A DNA stretch of 64,000 nucleotides from positions 1 through 64,000 of the forward strand of contig NZ_VIGC02000024.1 of the NCBI RefSeq assembly GCF_006569185.2, given 5' to 3'. The first letter of the stretch is position 1. Each line of letters starts with the position of its first letter. The DNA is from Litorilinea aerophila (lineage in GTDB: Bacteria > Chloroflexota > Anaerolineae > Caldilineales > Caldilineaceae). Below the pieces are notes generated by a model. It was not told the origin of the DNA. It worked only from the letters and a program-made list of their open reading frames with translations, and did not search any database. Positions 37,354 to 48,917 of the stretch are shown one piece after another. Both the position numbers and the translations under genes were made by a program.

Positions 37354-38390
37354 CCGACACCACCAAGCTGCTGGACGTCCAACATGTTACGGTGGAGTTC
37401 CACACCGGCGGCCTGCTGAGCGGAACCCGCCTCCTGGCTGTCAACGACGTCTCTTTCGCCCTGGACAGCCGTCGGCCGGAGATCTTTACCCTGGCCGGCG
37501 AGAGCGGCAGCGGCAAGACCACCCTGGCCCGCCTCCTCCTCCACGACCTGGAGCCTACCCGGGGCCAGGTCCTCTTCGAGGGCCGGGACTTGCGCACCAT
37601 CAAGGGGCGCCGGGATCAGATGGCCTTCATGAAGAAGGTCCAGCCCGTCTTCCAAAACCCCTTTGAAACCTTTAGCCCCCTGCGCCGGGTGGAGGAGTAC
37701 CTTTTCGACACCGCCCGGAACTTCCGGGGCGTTCGCAGGCGCCGGGACGCTGCCCCCATCGTGGACGAGGCCCTGCGGCAGGTGGGGCTCTCGCTGGAGG
37801 AGATCAGCCGCCGTTATCCCCATGAGCTCTCCGGCGGCCAGATCCAGCGCATCTCGGTGGCCCGGGCCCTCATCCCCCAGCCCCGCCTCATCCTGGCCGA
37901 CGAGCCCGTCTCCATGGTGGACGCTTCCCTGCGCATGTCCATCGTCAACCTCTTCCGCAAGCTGCGGGACGAGCAGCAGGTGAGCGTGGTCTACATCACC
38001 CACGACCTGGCCACGGCCTACTACATCAGCGACCGCATCGCCATCATGTTGCGAGGACGCATCGTGGAGATCGGGCCGGTGGAGGCCGTGCTGGACCGGC
38101 CCCTGCACCCCTACACCCAACTGCTGAAAGAGTCGGTGCCCAAGCCCCGGCCCCAGGAGCGGGGCGTGTGGACCAGGCACATCGACCTGGGCACCATGGA
38201 GGTGAAAGAGTACGGCCGTGTCGGCTGTAAGTTTGCCGGCCGCTGCCCCCATGTCATGGACATCTGCCGCCGGGCCGACCCGCCGGACGTGGCCGTGGAG
38301 GGGCGGACGGTCAAGTGTTTCCTCTACACCGAAGACACCGCGCAGGAGGCATCCGCCCCTGCCCAACCCGTGAAGACAGGGATCCCATGA
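37350..38390 (+). CDS. Oligopeptide-type ABC transporter ATPase (DppF/OppF family)
   Basis: A 346-residue ATPase. Walker A is GESGSGKTT, the signature [15 protein letters not shown], Walker [13 protein letters not shown], and the switch His lies in [11 protein letters not shown]. The C-terminal segment [17 protein letters not shown] repeats the Cys pattern of the partner. It overlaps the upstream ATPase and the downstream GH51 gene by 4 bases each, so uptake and glycosidase genes are translationally coupled. Confidence 0.95.
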   Translation: MTDTTKLLDVQHVTVEFHTGGLLSGTRLLAVNDVSFALDSRRPEIFTLAGESGSGKTTLARLLLHDLEPTRGQVLFEGRDLRTIKGRRDQMAFMKKVQPVFQNPFETFSPLRRVEEYLFDTARNFRGVRRRRDAAPIVDEALRQVGLSLEEISRRYPHELSGGQIQRISVARALIPQPRLILADEPVSMVDASLRMSIVNLFRKLRDEQQVSVVYITHDLATAYYISDRIAIMLRGRIVEIGPVEAVLDRPLHPYTQLLKESVPKPRPQERGVWTRHIDLGTMEVKEYGRVGCKFAGRCPHVMDICRRADPPDVAVEGRTVKCFLYTEDTAQEASAPAQPVKTGIP

Positions 38391-39895
38391 ACGAGATCAC
38401 ACTGGATACCAGGCTGGCGAAACACACCATCAGCCGCCACATCTACGGCCACTTTGCCGAGCATCTGGGCCGCTGCATCTACGAGGGCATCTGGGTGGGC
38501 GAGGACTCGTCCATTCCCAACGTCCGGGGCATCCGCAGCGACGTGGTGGAGGCCCTGCGCAAGATCCGGGTGCCGGTGTTGCGCTGGCCTGGTGGCTGCT
38601 TCGCCGACGAGTACCACTGGATGGATGGCATCGGCCCCCGGGAACAACGCCCCACCATGATCAACACCCACTGGGGGGGCGTGGTGGAAAACAACCACTT
38701 CGGCACCCATGAGTTCATGGATCTGTGCGAGCAGTTGGGCTGCGAACCCTACATCTGCGGCAACGTGGGCAGCGGCACAGTCCAGGAAATGTCCCAGTGG
38801 GTGGAGTACATCACCTTTGACGGCATCAGCCCCATGGCGAACCTGCGCCGGGCCAACGGCCGGGAAAAGCCCTGGCGGCTGAAATATTTCGGCGTGGGCA
38901 ACGAAAACTGGGGCTGTGGCGGCCACATGCGGGCCGAGTACTACGCCGACCTCTACCGGCGCTACGCGCTCTATGCCCGCAACTACGGCGACAACCGACT
39001 CTACCGCATCGCCTGTGGCCCCCGCAACGACGACTACCACTGGACCGAGGTGTTGATGGAGCAGGCGGGCAGCGACCGCTGGCCTGGCGGCCCCTACATG
39101 GACGGCCTGGCCCTCCACTACTACACCTCGGTGCGCCGCCTGCCCGACGGTTCCCGGGAAGGCTCCGCCACCCAGTTCGACGAGGCGGGCTGGATCGAGA
39201 TCATCGCCAAGGGGCTGACCATGGAGGAGCTGGTGCGCCGGCACAGCACCATCATGGACAAGTACGACCCCCAGAAAAAGGTGGCCCTCATCGTGGACGA
39301 GTGGGGCACCTGGTATGCGGTGGAGCCCGGCACCCACCCCCGTTTCCTCTATCAGCAAAATACCATGCGGGATGCCCTGGTGGCTGCCACCACCCTGGAC
39401 ATCTTCAACCGCCACTGCGAGCGGGTCCACATGGCCAACATCGCCCAGATGGTCAACGTGCTCCAGGCCATGATCTTGACCCAGGGGGAGAAGATCCTGC
39501 TGACGCCCACCTACCACGTCTTTGCCCTCTACACCGTGCACCACGACGCCACCCACGTGCCGGTGGACATCCAGAGCGAACGCTACGAGCTGGGCGATTA
39601 CAGCATCCCGGCCCTGTCCGCCTCGGCTTCGGTGAACCAGGAGGGCGTGCTGCACATCACCCTCAGCAACGCCAACCCCCGCAAGGCCATGCCGGTCACC
39701 CTCTACGTGCGCGGCCTGCCGGTGCGCCAGGCCCAGGGGCAGGTCCTGCGCAGCGACGCCATGCAGGCCCACAACACCTTCGAACAGCCCAATGCCGTCA
39801 GCCCACAACCCTTCCAGGAGATCCAGCTCGCGGGGGAGACGGTCACCGTCCACATGCCCCCCATGTCCGTGGTTGCCCTGGCCCTGCGGGAGTAG
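38387..39895 (+). CDS. GH51 alpha-L-arabinofuranosidase, first copy
   Basis: A 502-residue intracellular glycosidase that releases terminal arabinofuranose from arabino- or arabinoxylo-oligosaccharides. There is no signal peptide, so it acts on imported substrate. Family motifs are [17 protein letters not shown], the acid/base glutamate in [11 protein letters not shown], and the nucleophile glutamate in [11 protein letters not shown]. Its length is usual for GH51. The ATG overlaps the upstream ATPase stop. The second GH51 gene is 280 bases away and is clearly divergent, so the two may differ in linkage or chain-length preference. Confidence 0.94.
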   Translation: MNEITLDTRLAKHTISRHIYGHFAEHLGRCIYEGIWVGEDSSIPNVRGIRSDVVEALRKIRVPVLRWPGGCFADEYHWMDGIGPREQRPTMINTHWGGVVENNHFGTHEFMDLCEQLGCEPYICGNVGSGTVQEMSQWVEYITFDGISPMANLRRANGREKPWRLKYFGVGNENWGCGGHMRAEYYADLYRRYALYARNYGDNRLYRIACGPRNDDYHWTEVLMEQAGSDRWPGGPYMDGLALHYYTSVRRLPDGSREGSATQFDEAGWIEIIAKGLTMEELVRRHSTIMDKYDPQKKVALIVDEWGTWYAVEPGTHPRFLYQQNTMRDALVAATTLDIFNRHCERVHMANIAQMVNVLQAMILTQGEKILLTPTYHVFALYTVHHDATHVPVDIQSERYELGDYSIPALSASASVNQEGVLHITLSNANPRKAMPVTLYVRGLPVRQAQGQVLRSDAMQAHNTFEQPNAVSPQPFQEIQLAGETVTVHMPPMSVVALALRE

Positions 39896-39946
39896 CCACC
39901 TCACCATAGGTCCGGCCTCGTGGCTCGGACAGGGGGCTGCACCTCT

Positions 39947-39966
39947 GTCACGCAAGGATGCGTGAC
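39947..39966. repeat. Intergenic hairpin
   Basis: GTCACGCA and TGCGTGAC form perfect 8-base arms around a 4-base loop, about 50 bases after the first GH51 gene. No U-tract follows, so it is a weak terminator at best; an mRNA-processing or regulatory role is possible. Confidence 0.5.
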
Positions 39967-40031
39967 CTGCGTCACGATGACGTATCACCCACCAGGGGCC
40001 TGTGTGCACCGCCGTGTACCGGGGGAGCTGA

Positions 40032-41684
<1,653 letters not shown>

Positions 41685-41742
41685 GCCAGGCGGACGGCCC
41701 GTCGTGGAACATCCGGCGGTGATGTCGGTCACGCACCCTGAC

Positions 41743-43317
41743 TTAACCTGAACCGGAGCCCGGCCCTTTCACCTGCACTTCGATGAGGTGGGGGCCGGGC
41801 TCTGCCAGTGCGGCGGAGAGGACCCGGTTGAACTCCTCCGCGCTGGTGGGCCGGCTGGCCGGCACGCCCATCCCCCGGGCCAGGGCCACCCAATCGATGG
41901 CCGGCGCCGTCAGATCCAGCAGCGCCCCGGCCTTGGGCCCCCCTGCCTCCGCGCCAACCCGCCGCAATTCTCCCTGCAAAATGGCATACGCGCCATTGTT
42001 GAAAAGCACCGTGACCACATCCAACCCTTCCCGGGCCTGGGTCCACAGGGCCTGCAGGGTGTACATGGCCGACCCATCGGCCTCCATGGCCAGCACCCGG
42101 CGGTCGGGACAGGCCACGGCCGCGCCGGTGGCCACAGGTAGCCCCTGGCCGATGGCCCCGCCCATGACGCTGAGCCAGTCGTGGGGGGGCGCGCCCAGGG
42201 TCCACGCCTCCGCGTTGCGCCCCGAGGTGATGGATTCATCTGATACAATGGCTTCCTCGGGCATGAGGGCCGCCACACTGCGCCAGACCTTCTCCAGGGT
42301 AAGCTCGCCGGTGGGCAAGGGAGGACGTTCCGCCGGATAGCGGGGGCCGGTGTAGGCGGGCGCGGCCACGGCCTCGGCCAGGGCATCCAGCGCGGCCAGG
42401 ATGTCCTCCTCCAGGGTGGCCAGGGTGTGGAGCGTGCACTCGGGCGGCGCCAGCAGGCTGGGCTGGTCCGGATAGGCGAAGAAGGCGACGGGCGGCTGCG
42501 CGCCCACCAGGATCAGGTGCTGGAGGTCGGCCAGCATGGCCCGGGCCTGGGGCGGCGGGTAGGGCAGCCGGGGGAGCACCGGCCGTCCCGCTCCTCGCTG
42601 CAGGCGGGCGTTGGCCCGGTTGCCGATGACCCGGGCGCCTGTGGCCTGGCCGATGCGCGCTGCCAGCTCCAGGCCGGGGTCGGTCACCGCCGGGCCGGTG
42701 AGAAGCAACGCCGTCCGCTGGCCGCTGCGCAAGATCCGGGCCACCTGGTCGACGGTGGCCGGATCCACCGGCCGGGGAGCCGGCCGCGGGACGGGCGGCG
42801 GTGGCGTGGCCCGCCCCACCGGGGACCAGGCGCAGTCGGCGGGCAGGATGAGGGTGGCCACCTGGCCCGGCGGCTGGAGGGCCGCGGCCAGGGCGGCTGC
42901 GGCGTCCGCTGCCACGCTGTCGGCATCCCGACAGGTGTGCACCCAGCCGGAGACCGCGCCGGCAATGGCCTGGATGTCAGAGGTGAGGGGGGCGTCGTGC
43001 TGGATGTGATACGTGGCGTGTTCGCCCACGATGTTGACCACCGGCGAGTGGGCCCGCCGGGCGTTGTGGAGGTTGGCCAGCCCGTTGCCCAGCCCGGGCC
43101 CCAGGTGAAGCAGGGTGACGGCCGGTTTACCGGCCATGCGCGCATAGCCGTCCGCCGCGCCGGTGCAGACCCCTTCGAAGAGGCCCAACACCGCCCGCAT
43201 GCCGGGCACTGTGTCCAGCGCGGCCACAAAGTGCATCTCCGACGTGCCGGGATTGGTGAAACATACCTCCACCCCGCCGTCCACCAGGGTCTGGATCAGG
43301 CTCTGGGCACCGTTCAT
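41743..43317 (-). CDS. ThDP-dependent enzyme, acetolactate synthase-like
   Basis: A 524-residue thiamine diphosphate enzyme of the acetolactate synthase/benzoylformate decarboxylase superfamily. The N-terminal pyrimidine-binding domain has the catalytic Glu in NPGTSEMHFVAAL (Glu27). The C-terminal ThDP-binding motif is EADGSAMYTLQALW followed by TVLFNNGAYAIL. It could be a 2-oxoacid decarboxylase rather than a biosynthetic acetolactate synthase, because no regulatory subunit gene is nearby. It is the last gene of a minus-strand operon with an amidase, 22 bases upstream. Confidence 0.88.
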   Translation of the reverse strand: MNGAQSLIQTLVDGGVEVCFTNPGTSEMHFVAALDTVPGMRAVLGLFEGVCTGAADGYARMAGKPAVTLLHLGPGLGNGLANLHNARRAHSPVVNIVGEHATYHIQHDAPLTSDIQAIAGAVSGWVHTCRDADSVAADAAAALAAALQPPGQVATLILPADCAWSPVGRATPPPPVPRPAPRPVDPATVDQVARILRSGQRTALLLTGPAVTDPGLELAARIGQATGARVIGNRANARLQRGAGRPVLPRLPYPPPQARAMLADLQHLILVGAQPPVAFFAYPDQPSLLAPPECTLHTLATLEEDILAALDALAEAVAAPAYTGPRYPAERPPLPTGELTLEKVWRSVAALMPEEAIVSDESITSGRNAEAWTLGAPPHDWLSVMGGAIGQGLPVATGAAVACPDRRVLAMEADGSAMYTLQALWTQAREGLDVVTVLFNNGAYAILQGELRRVGAEAGGPKAGALLDLTAPAIDWVALARGMGVPASRPTSAEEFNRVLSAALAEPGPHLIEVQVKGPGSGSG

Positions 43318-43339
43318 GGTCTCCTCTCCCGCTTTCTGT

Positions 43340-44761
43340 TCAGGCTACCAGCGGCGGCCGTCGCTTCCAGGTTTCGGTGGCCTGTTGGAAGGCGTAGGCC
43401 AGTTGGAGCACGCCCAGGTCATCCTGGTGGCGCCCCACGATCTGCAGGCCCACCGGGAGCCCCTCAGGCGTGAAGCCGCAGGGCACGGAGATGGCCGGCA
43501 GGCCGGTCACGGTGATGTAGTAGCACGACTTCATCCAGTCGATGTAGGTCTCCATGGCCACGCCGTTGATCTCGGTCACATATTCCTGGCCCACGTCGAA
43601 GGGCGGGACCTGGCTCACCGGCAGGAGCAGGAATTCGTAGGTTTCCATGAACTGCCGCACCCGGTGGTACAGAGCCGTCCGCTTGACCTCGGCCCGGCCC
43701 AGTTGGGGACCGGTCAGGCGCGCGCCCTGCTCCACATTCCAGACCACCGTCTCCTTGATCTGGTCCCGGTGGGCTTTGACCAGCTCGCCGTACTGGAGCT
43801 CGAAGGCCCACGCCCGCCAGGCCTTGAAAGCCTCGTCCGCGTCCCGGAAGTCGGGGGCTGCTTCCTCCACCTGGCAGCCCAGGTCGGCGAAGACGGGCAA
43901 CTGCTCCCGGATGGCGTCGGTCACCCGGGGATCCACCGGGAAGGAGCCGCCCAGGTCCGGGCTCCAGGCGATGCGGGTGCCCCGGAAGTCCCGCTCCAGG
44001 GGCGTGGCAAATTTCGTCCCCGATTCGGCGATGGCAATGGGGGAGCGGGGATCGGGGCCGGCGATGGCGCTGAGCATGAGGGCCACATCCTGCACCGTCC
44101 GCGCCATGGGGCCCTGGACCGAGATGGGGAACCAGGCCACGGCCCGGGGATAGGCAGGTACCCGGCCGGGCGAGGGGCGAAAGCCCACCACGTTGCAGAA
44201 GCTGGCCGGGTTGCGCAGGGAGCCGCCGGTGTCGCTGCCGTCGGCGATGGGCTGCATGCCGCAGGCCAGGGCCACGGCCGCGCCGCCGCTGCTGCCGCCG
44301 CAGGTTTTGGTGGTGTCGTACGGGTTCAGGGTGGCCCCGAAGACCGGGTTGAAGGTCTGGGAGCCGGCGCCGAACTCCGGCACGTTGGTCTTGCCCATGG
44401 TGAGCGCGCCGGCCTGCTGGAGGCGCTCCACGATCAGGGCATTCTGATCTGGCACGTGGTCCCGGTAGAGGGGGGAGCCCCACGTGGTACGAATCCCCTT
44501 GGTGGGGACCAGGTCCTTGTGGGCGATGGGCAGCCCGTGGAGCGGTCCCATCGCCTCGCCCCGGGCCAGGGCCGCGTCCGCGGCGTCTGCTGCGGCCAGG
44601 GCCCGTTCCGGCACCAGGGTCACGATGGCGTTGACCTGGGGGTTGACCCGCTCGATCTGGGCCAGGTGGGCTTCCATCACCTCCCGGGCCGAGAGCTCCC
44701 GGCGGCGGATGCGCCCGGCCTGCTCCACGGCCGTCATGAAGCAAATTTCGTCGGTGGACAT
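43340..44761 (-). CDS. Amidase (amidase-signature family)
   Basis: A 473-residue amidohydrolase with the Ser-cisSer-Lys triad: Lys82 in IAHKDLVPTKG, the cis-Ser in GGSSGGAAVAL (157/158), and the nucleophile Ser181 in DTGGSLRNP. It should cleave an amide to acid and ammonia. There is no GatB or GatC nearby, so it is not the tRNA amidotransferase subunit. AGGAGG precedes the ATG. It lies in an operon with the D-2-hydroxyacid dehydrogenase, aminotransferase, VOC dioxygenase and ThDP enzyme. Confidence 0.93.
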   Translation of the reverse strand: MSTDEICFMTAVEQAGRIRRRELSAREVMEAHLAQIERVNPQVNAIVTLVPERALAAADAADAALARGEAMGPLHGLPIAHKDLVPTKGIRTTWGSPLYRDHVPDQNALIVERLQQAGALTMGKTNVPEFGAGSQTFNPVFGATLNPYDTTKTCGGSSGGAAVALACGMQPIADGSDTGGSLRNPASFCNVVGFRPSPGRVPAYPRAVAWFPISVQGPMARTVQDVALMLSAIAGPDPRSPIAIAESGTKFATPLERDFRGTRIAWSPDLGGSFPVDPRVTDAIREQLPVFADLGCQVEEAAPDFRDADEAFKAWRAWAFELQYGELVKAHRDQIKETVVWNVEQGARLTGPQLGRAEVKRTALYHRVRQFMETYEFLLLPVSQVPPFDVGQEYVTEINGVAMETYIDWMKSCYYITVTGLPAISVPCGFTPEGLPVGLQIVGRHQDDLGVLQLAYAFQQATETWKRRPPLVA

Positions 44762-44787
44762 GGCGGGTTCCTCCTGGTGGGTTCTGG

Positions 44788-45762
44788 CTATGGGCCGACC
44801 TGGGCCAGGGGTGGCTGCCCCTGCCAGACCCGCTGTAGATTCTGGAAGATAAACTCGCCCCGGCGGGACCAGGTGTCGTAGGTGACGCCTGCGGTGTGGG
44901 GCGTGAGGAGGACGTTGGGCAGGCGCAGGAGGGGATTGCCGGGCGCGGGAGGCTCCTGCTCCAGCACGTCCAGGGCTGCGCCCCGGATCTGTCCCCGCTC
45001 CAGGGCGGCAGCCAGCGCGGCCTCGTCCACCACCGGCCCGCGGCAGGTGTTCACCAGCAGCGCGGTGGGTTTCATCCGAGCCAGCTCGGTCGCGCCGATG
45101 AGGCCTCGGGTCTGGTCGTTCAGGGGCACGTGCAGGGTCACCACATCGGCCTGGGCCAGCAGATCCGCCAGCTCCATCCGCCGCACGCCCAGTTCCCTTT
45201 CCACCGCTTCGGGCACGGGGTACGGGTCATAGTAGAGCAGGTCGGCCTCGAAGGCCCGCAGAAGCCGGGCCACCCGCCGGCCGATGTTGCCCAGGCCGAT
45301 GATGCCCACGGTTTTCCCGTAGATGGTGTAGGTGGTTGCGCCCGAGTCAATGGCCCGCCAGCCCTGCTCCGGCGGGTCCATGCGCACGTTGCGGTCCATC
45401 TCCACCAGGCGTCGGTAGAAGCCCAGGATGAGGGCCAGGGTGTGCTCGGCCACGTCGATGGCGTTGGAGCCGCCGTTGTTGGCCACGGGGATGCCCATCT
45501 CCCGGCACAGGGCCAGGTTGAAGCGGTCGAAGCCGGCGCTGACCAGTTGGATGAGCTTGAGCCGACGGCCGGCCCGCAGCACGGCATCCTCAATGTAGCC
45601 CGGGAAGAGGATCAGAAAATCGGCCTCCTGGATCAGACGGGTCTTCTCTGGAATGGGCAGGCTGTGGGGATGGATGGCCACCTGATAGTCGGCCGGCGCA
45701 TGCTGGGTCAGCAGATGGGCGAGCTCGGGGGCAAGGGATGTGAAGAACAGGACGCTGGGCAT
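44788..45762 (-). CDS. D-isomer-specific 2-hydroxyacid dehydrogenase
   Basis: A 324-residue NAD(P)-dependent dehydrogenase of the phosphoglycerate/formate dehydrogenase family. The Rossmann motif is VGIIGLGNIGRRVARLL; the substrate-binding Arg is in VNTCRGPVVDEAAL and the catalytic His in LLTPHTAGVTYDT. The ATG at 45762 is used; the frame is open to 46038 but the extra part overlaps the aminotransferase gene in another frame. It would reduce a 2-oxoacid or oxidise a D-2-hydroxyacid, fitting with the aminotransferase 17 bases upstream that yields 2-oxoacids. Confidence 0.93.
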   Translation of the reverse strand: MPSVLFFTSLAPELAHLLTQHAPADYQVAIHPHSLPIPEKTRLIQEADFLILFPGYIEDAVLRAGRRLKLIQLVSAGFDRFNLALCREMGIPVANNGGSNAIDVAEHTLALILGFYRRLVEMDRNVRMDPPEQGWRAIDSGATTYTIYGKTVGIIGLGNIGRRVARLLRAFEADLLYYDPYPVPEAVERELGVRRMELADLLAQADVVTLHVPLNDQTRGLIGATELARMKPTALLVNTCRGPVVDEAALAAALERGQIRGAALDVLEQEPPAPGNPLLRLPNVLLTPHTAGVTYDTWSRRGEFIFQNLQRVWQGQPPLAQVGP

Positions 45763-45779
45763 ACGTTTCGTACCTTTTC

Positions 45780-46940
45780 TTACCTTTCTAGAAAGCGACA
45801 GAGTCGTTCCATGGCCGGCTCCAGGACGGACATGTCCGGCGCGTAGCAGATGCGGATGGCCCCTTCGCCGCCCGGGCCGAAGGCGACGCCTGGCGCCACC
45901 GACACCTTGGTGGCCCTGAGCAGCTCCAGGGCGAAGGTGAAGGAATCTTCCAGTCCGTGGATGCGGGGGAAAAGGTAGAAGGCGCCCGCGGGCCTGGCCA
46001 CGGAGACACCCCGGACCGATGTGAGGGCCTGGTAGCAAAAGGTCATGTGCTGATGGAGTTGTTCCACCATGGCGTGGATGTCGTCGTCGCCTCGACGCAG
46101 GGCCACCTCGCCAGCCTTCTGGGTCATGGTGGCCGCGTGGGAGACGATGAACTCGTTGAGCTGGGCGGCCTTCTGCACCAGATCCCGCCGGGAGACCAGC
46201 CAGCCCAGGCGCCAGCCGGTCATGCAGTAGGCCTTGGAAAAGGATTGCACCACCATCACCGCGTCGTCCCGGCTGCAGAGGCGCAGGATGGACGGCGCCA
46301 CGGGCCCGGCGTAGTAGAGGCGCTCGTAGACTTCATCGGCCAGCAGCCAGAGCCGGTGGCGACGGCAGAAATCCAGCAGGGCTTGCTGTTCCGCCGGTGT
46401 GGCCACCCACCCCAGCGGGTTGGAGGGGGAGGTGTAGAGGAGGAGGCGGGTGCGGGGAGAGAGGGCCGCCTCCAGGGCGGTGAAATCCACCCGGTAGCCC
46501 TGACCGTCGAAGGCGAAGGGCACCTCCACCGGCGTGGCTCCGTAGAGGCGCACGATCTCCGTGCCATTGGGCCAGTTGGGCGTCAGGATCAGGGCTTCGT
46601 CGCCGGGGTCCAGGGCACAGCGGATGGCCACGTTGAGGGCCTGGACGCCCGAGGCGGTGATCAGGATCTCGGCCGGCTCCAGGGTCACGCCGTGGAGTTC
46701 GGCGTACTTGTCGGCCAGGGCCGCGCGCAGGCTGGGCAGGCCCGCGTTTTCTGAGTAGAAGGTGAAGCCGTCCTCCACGGCCTGGTGCAATGCCTCCCGG
46801 ATGTAGGGCGGGGTGGGCAGCGTGGATTCTCCAAAATGGAGCTTGAATGTCCCTTCCATGGCAAAGGCCACGTTGGCCACCTCTCGGATCCGTGATGGTG
46901 TGATGTGGGCCAGGCCGGGTGCCAGAGAAACAGGTTGCAT
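45780..46940 (-). CDS. PLP-dependent aminotransferase, aspartate family
   Basis: A 386-residue fold-type I aminotransferase. Characteristic segments are GESTLPTPPYIREAL, LILTPNWPNGTEIVRLYGA, the Asn of SPSNPLGWV, the Asp of LLADEVYERLYY and the PLP lysine in VVQSFSKAYCMTGWRLGW. Aspartate-family members act on aspartate, aromatic or branched-chain substrates. Its product would be a 2-oxoacid, consistent with the downstream 2-hydroxyacid dehydrogenase and ThDP enzyme. GGAG precedes the ATG. Confidence 0.93.
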   Translation of the reverse strand: MQPVSLAPGLAHITPSRIREVANVAFAMEGTFKLHFGESTLPTPPYIREALHQAVEDGFTFYSENAGLPSLRAALADKYAELHGVTLEPAEILITASGVQALNVAIRCALDPGDEALILTPNWPNGTEIVRLYGATPVEVPFAFDGQGYRVDFTALEAALSPRTRLLLYTSPSNPLGWVATPAEQQALLDFCRRHRLWLLADEVYERLYYAGPVAPSILRLCSRDDAVMVVQSFSKAYCMTGWRLGWLVSRRDLVQKAAQLNEFIVSHAATMTQKAGEVALRRGDDDIHAMVEQLHQHMTFCYQALTSVRGVSVARPAGAFYLFPRIHGLEDSFTFALELLRATKVSVAPGVAFGPGGEGAIRICYAPDMSVLEPAMERLCRFLER

Positions 46941-46985
46941 GGTGAACTCCGCAGAAAGAAGGTGGTGAGCGGGGCTGATGTCGCT

Positions 46986-48068
46986 TCAGGCTGGCGGCTG
47001 CCAGGGCGGCACCTGGAGGGGCGTGAGGTGGGCCTCGATGTGGTCCCGCTGGGGCTCCAGCCAGGGGGGGAGCTGGAGGCGCTGCCCCAGTTCCTCCACA
47101 TCTTCGTCCACCGTGAAGCCGGGGCCGGCCGTGGCCAGCTCGATGATGTGGCCGTCGGGGTCGTTGGTGTAGATGCTCTTGAAGTAGACCCGATCCAGCA
47201 CGGGGGTGACCTGGAAGCCATGACGGCGGAGGCGCTCCTGGAAGTGGCGCTGGGTTGCCTCGTCCGGCACAGCCAGGGCGAAGTGGTGGGTGCTGCCGGT
47301 GCCCACCCGGGCCCGGCCGGCCTGGGCCGGGTTTCGCTCGAAGTAGGTGACCAGGGTGCCCGGCGCGCCCTCGCCCACGCCCCAGTACCAGTGGGCGGAG
47401 CCGGGGTCGTCGAAGTTGGCGGTCATCTTCACCCGTCGCATGCCCAGCAGGCCTGCGAAGAACGCATGGGTGCGCTCGATGTTACTGCCGATGGCCGTGA
47501 TGTGGTGCATCCCCCGGCGCAGGGCCATGTCCGGCGTGATGGCGGGGACGGGTTCTGGCCAGGTGTGGGCCTGGATGCGCGCCTCGTCCCGGTTGCGGAC
47601 CACCATCTCCGGCGGTGGATCCTGGTGGGTCTGGCCCAACTGCTCGGCCGGCTCGTCCACCGTCCAGCCGGGCCCCACGGTGGCGATCTCCAGGATGGCG
47701 CCGTCCGGGTCTCGGAAGTAGATGGACTTGAAATAGTGGCGGTCCAGGGGGCCGGTCACGGTCAGGCCCAGGTCGGTCAGGCGCCGCTTCCACTTGAGGA
47801 GGACGGTTTCGTCCGGCACGGCCAGGGCGAAGTGGTGGGTGCCGCCCACCCCTTCCCGTCCCCGGCTGAGGTGGGGCCATTCGAAAAAGGTGATGATGGA
47901 GCCGGGGCTGCCCACGCCGTCGCCGAAGTAGAGGTGGTAAGTGTCCGGCGCGTCGAAGTTGACCGTCTGCTTGATCAGGCGCAGGCCCAACACGCCGGTG
48001 TAGAAGTCCACCGTGCGTTGCGCGTTTCCGCACACCAGCGTAATATGGTGAAGTCCCAGGATTTCCAT
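46986..48068 (-). CDS. Two-domain VOC-family ring-cleaving dioxygenase
   Basis: A 360-residue protein made of two vicinal-oxygen-chelate repeats. The first starts GLHHITLVCGNAQRTVDFY and has GGTHHFALAV and ILEIATVGPGW; the second starts GMHHITAIGSNIERTHAFF and has GSTHHFALAV and IIELATAGPGF. The His and Glu positions match metal ligands. ATG 48068 with GGAG upstream is preferred over the open frame to 48185. It heads the catabolic operon. Proteins of this type are often called ring-cleaving dioxygenases, but the aromatic substrate is not known. Confidence 0.88.
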   Translation of the reverse strand: MEILGLHHITLVCGNAQRTVDFYTGVLGLRLIKQTVNFDAPDTYHLYFGDGVGSPGSIITFFEWPHLSRGREGVGGTHHFALAVPDETVLLKWKRRLTDLGLTVTGPLDRHYFKSIYFRDPDGAILEIATVGPGWTVDEPAEQLGQTHQDPPPEMVVRNRDEARIQAHTWPEPVPAITPDMALRRGMHHITAIGSNIERTHAFFAGLLGMRRVKMTANFDDPGSAHWYWGVGEGAPGTLVTYFERNPAQAGRARVGTGSTHHFALAVPDEATQRHFQERLRRHGFQVTPVLDRVYFKSIYTNDPDGHIIELATAGPGFTVDEDVEELGQRLQLPPWLEPQRDHIEAHLTPLQVPPWQPPA

Positions 48069-48239
48069 GACGTCCACTCCATGGCGGCGGGCATAGGCCA
48101 CGTGGCGGGTGCCTTCCAGGGTGGAGAGGTATGGTTGCACCCGTGCCTCCACTCTATCACGAGTCGGCCGATTGTTCAAAGCCATCTATGATTGGGGATA
48201 TTGTTCACAATCGTCGGAGTTGGTTCATTGGGCGCCACT

Positions 48240-48296
48240 GTAGGGGCGCTGCTTGCTGCGCCCGTCACGGACAGGGCTTGCCCTGACCGCCCCTAC
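48240..48296. repeat. Dispersed GTAGGGGC-ended intergenic repeat, copy B
   Basis: Begins GTAGGGGCGCTGC and ends CGCCCCTAC, so its 9-base ends are complementary. Its first 27 bases are identical to copy A at 21431-21457. It lies between the divergent VOC dioxygenase and MaoC-like genes. Confidence 0.8.
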
Positions 48297-48351
48297 GGAT
48301 TGGGGCTTCACCCATAGGTGAGGACACATATCAACAAATGGAAAGGTAGCC

Positions 48352-48825
48352 ATGGCAGGCAAGTATTTCGAGGAGCTGGAAGTGGGCATGGTGGTGCAAC
48401 ACCGCACGGGACGGACCATCACCGAGATGGACAACGTGCTTTTCTCCGCGCTGACCATGAACACCCAGCCGTTGCACATCAACGAGGATTATTGCAACCG
48501 GCACACCCAGTTTGGCCGGCGCATCGTCAATGGCATCTTCACCCTGGGCCTGACGGTGGGCATCAGCATCCCGGATCTGACCGAGGGCACCATCGTGGCC
48601 AACCTGAGCTACGAGCACGTGCGCCACCCCCGGCCCCTCTACCACGGCGATACCCTCTACGTGGAGAGCCAGGTGCTGGAGAAGCGGCCGTCCCGCAGCA
48701 AGCCGGACCGGGGCATTGTGCGCTTTCGGCACATCGGCCGCAACCAGCACGGCGAAGTGGTGATCGAGGTGGAGCGCACGGCCCTGGTGCTGAGGCGGCC
48801 TTCCGACGGCCAGGGCGCCTGGTAA
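48352..48825 (+). CDS. MaoC-like hydratase/dehydratase
   Basis: A 157-residue hot-dog-fold protein of the MaoC/(R)-specific enoyl-CoA hydratase group. The hydratase pattern is visible in ALTMNTQPLHINEDYCNRH (catalytic Asn/His region) and VNGIFTLGL. It would hydrate an enoyl-CoA or dehydrate a 3-hydroxyacyl-CoA. It is transcribed alone, convergent with a sugar-importer operon, and its stop codon is inside an inverted repeat. Confidence 0.9.
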   Translation: MAGKYFEELEVGMVVQHRTGRTITEMDNVLFSALTMNTQPLHINEDYCNRHTQFGRRIVNGIFTLGLTVGISIPDLTEGTIVANLSYEHVRHPRPLYHGDTLYVESQVLEKRPSRSKPDRGIVRFRHIGRNQHGEVVIEVERTALVLRRPSDGQGAW

Positions 48826-48906
48826 ATCCCGGCAGAAATTCGCCGATAGGTTCCGCCAGAAGTAGTGCGCCCAGAGGGCACCCGGAATTTCTGCCGTGGT
48901 ATTTAC
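48822..48906. repeat. Inverted repeat bridging the MaoC stop codon
   Basis: The left arm GTAAATCCCGGCAGAAATTC (48822-48841) and the right arm, at 48885-48906, are complementary apart from two extra bases. The arms are separated by about 43 bases. The element lies between convergent genes and includes the MaoC stop. It could be a bidirectional terminator or the remnant of a small inverted-repeat element. Confidence 0.7.
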
Positions 48907-48917
48907 GCCAGACTGTA

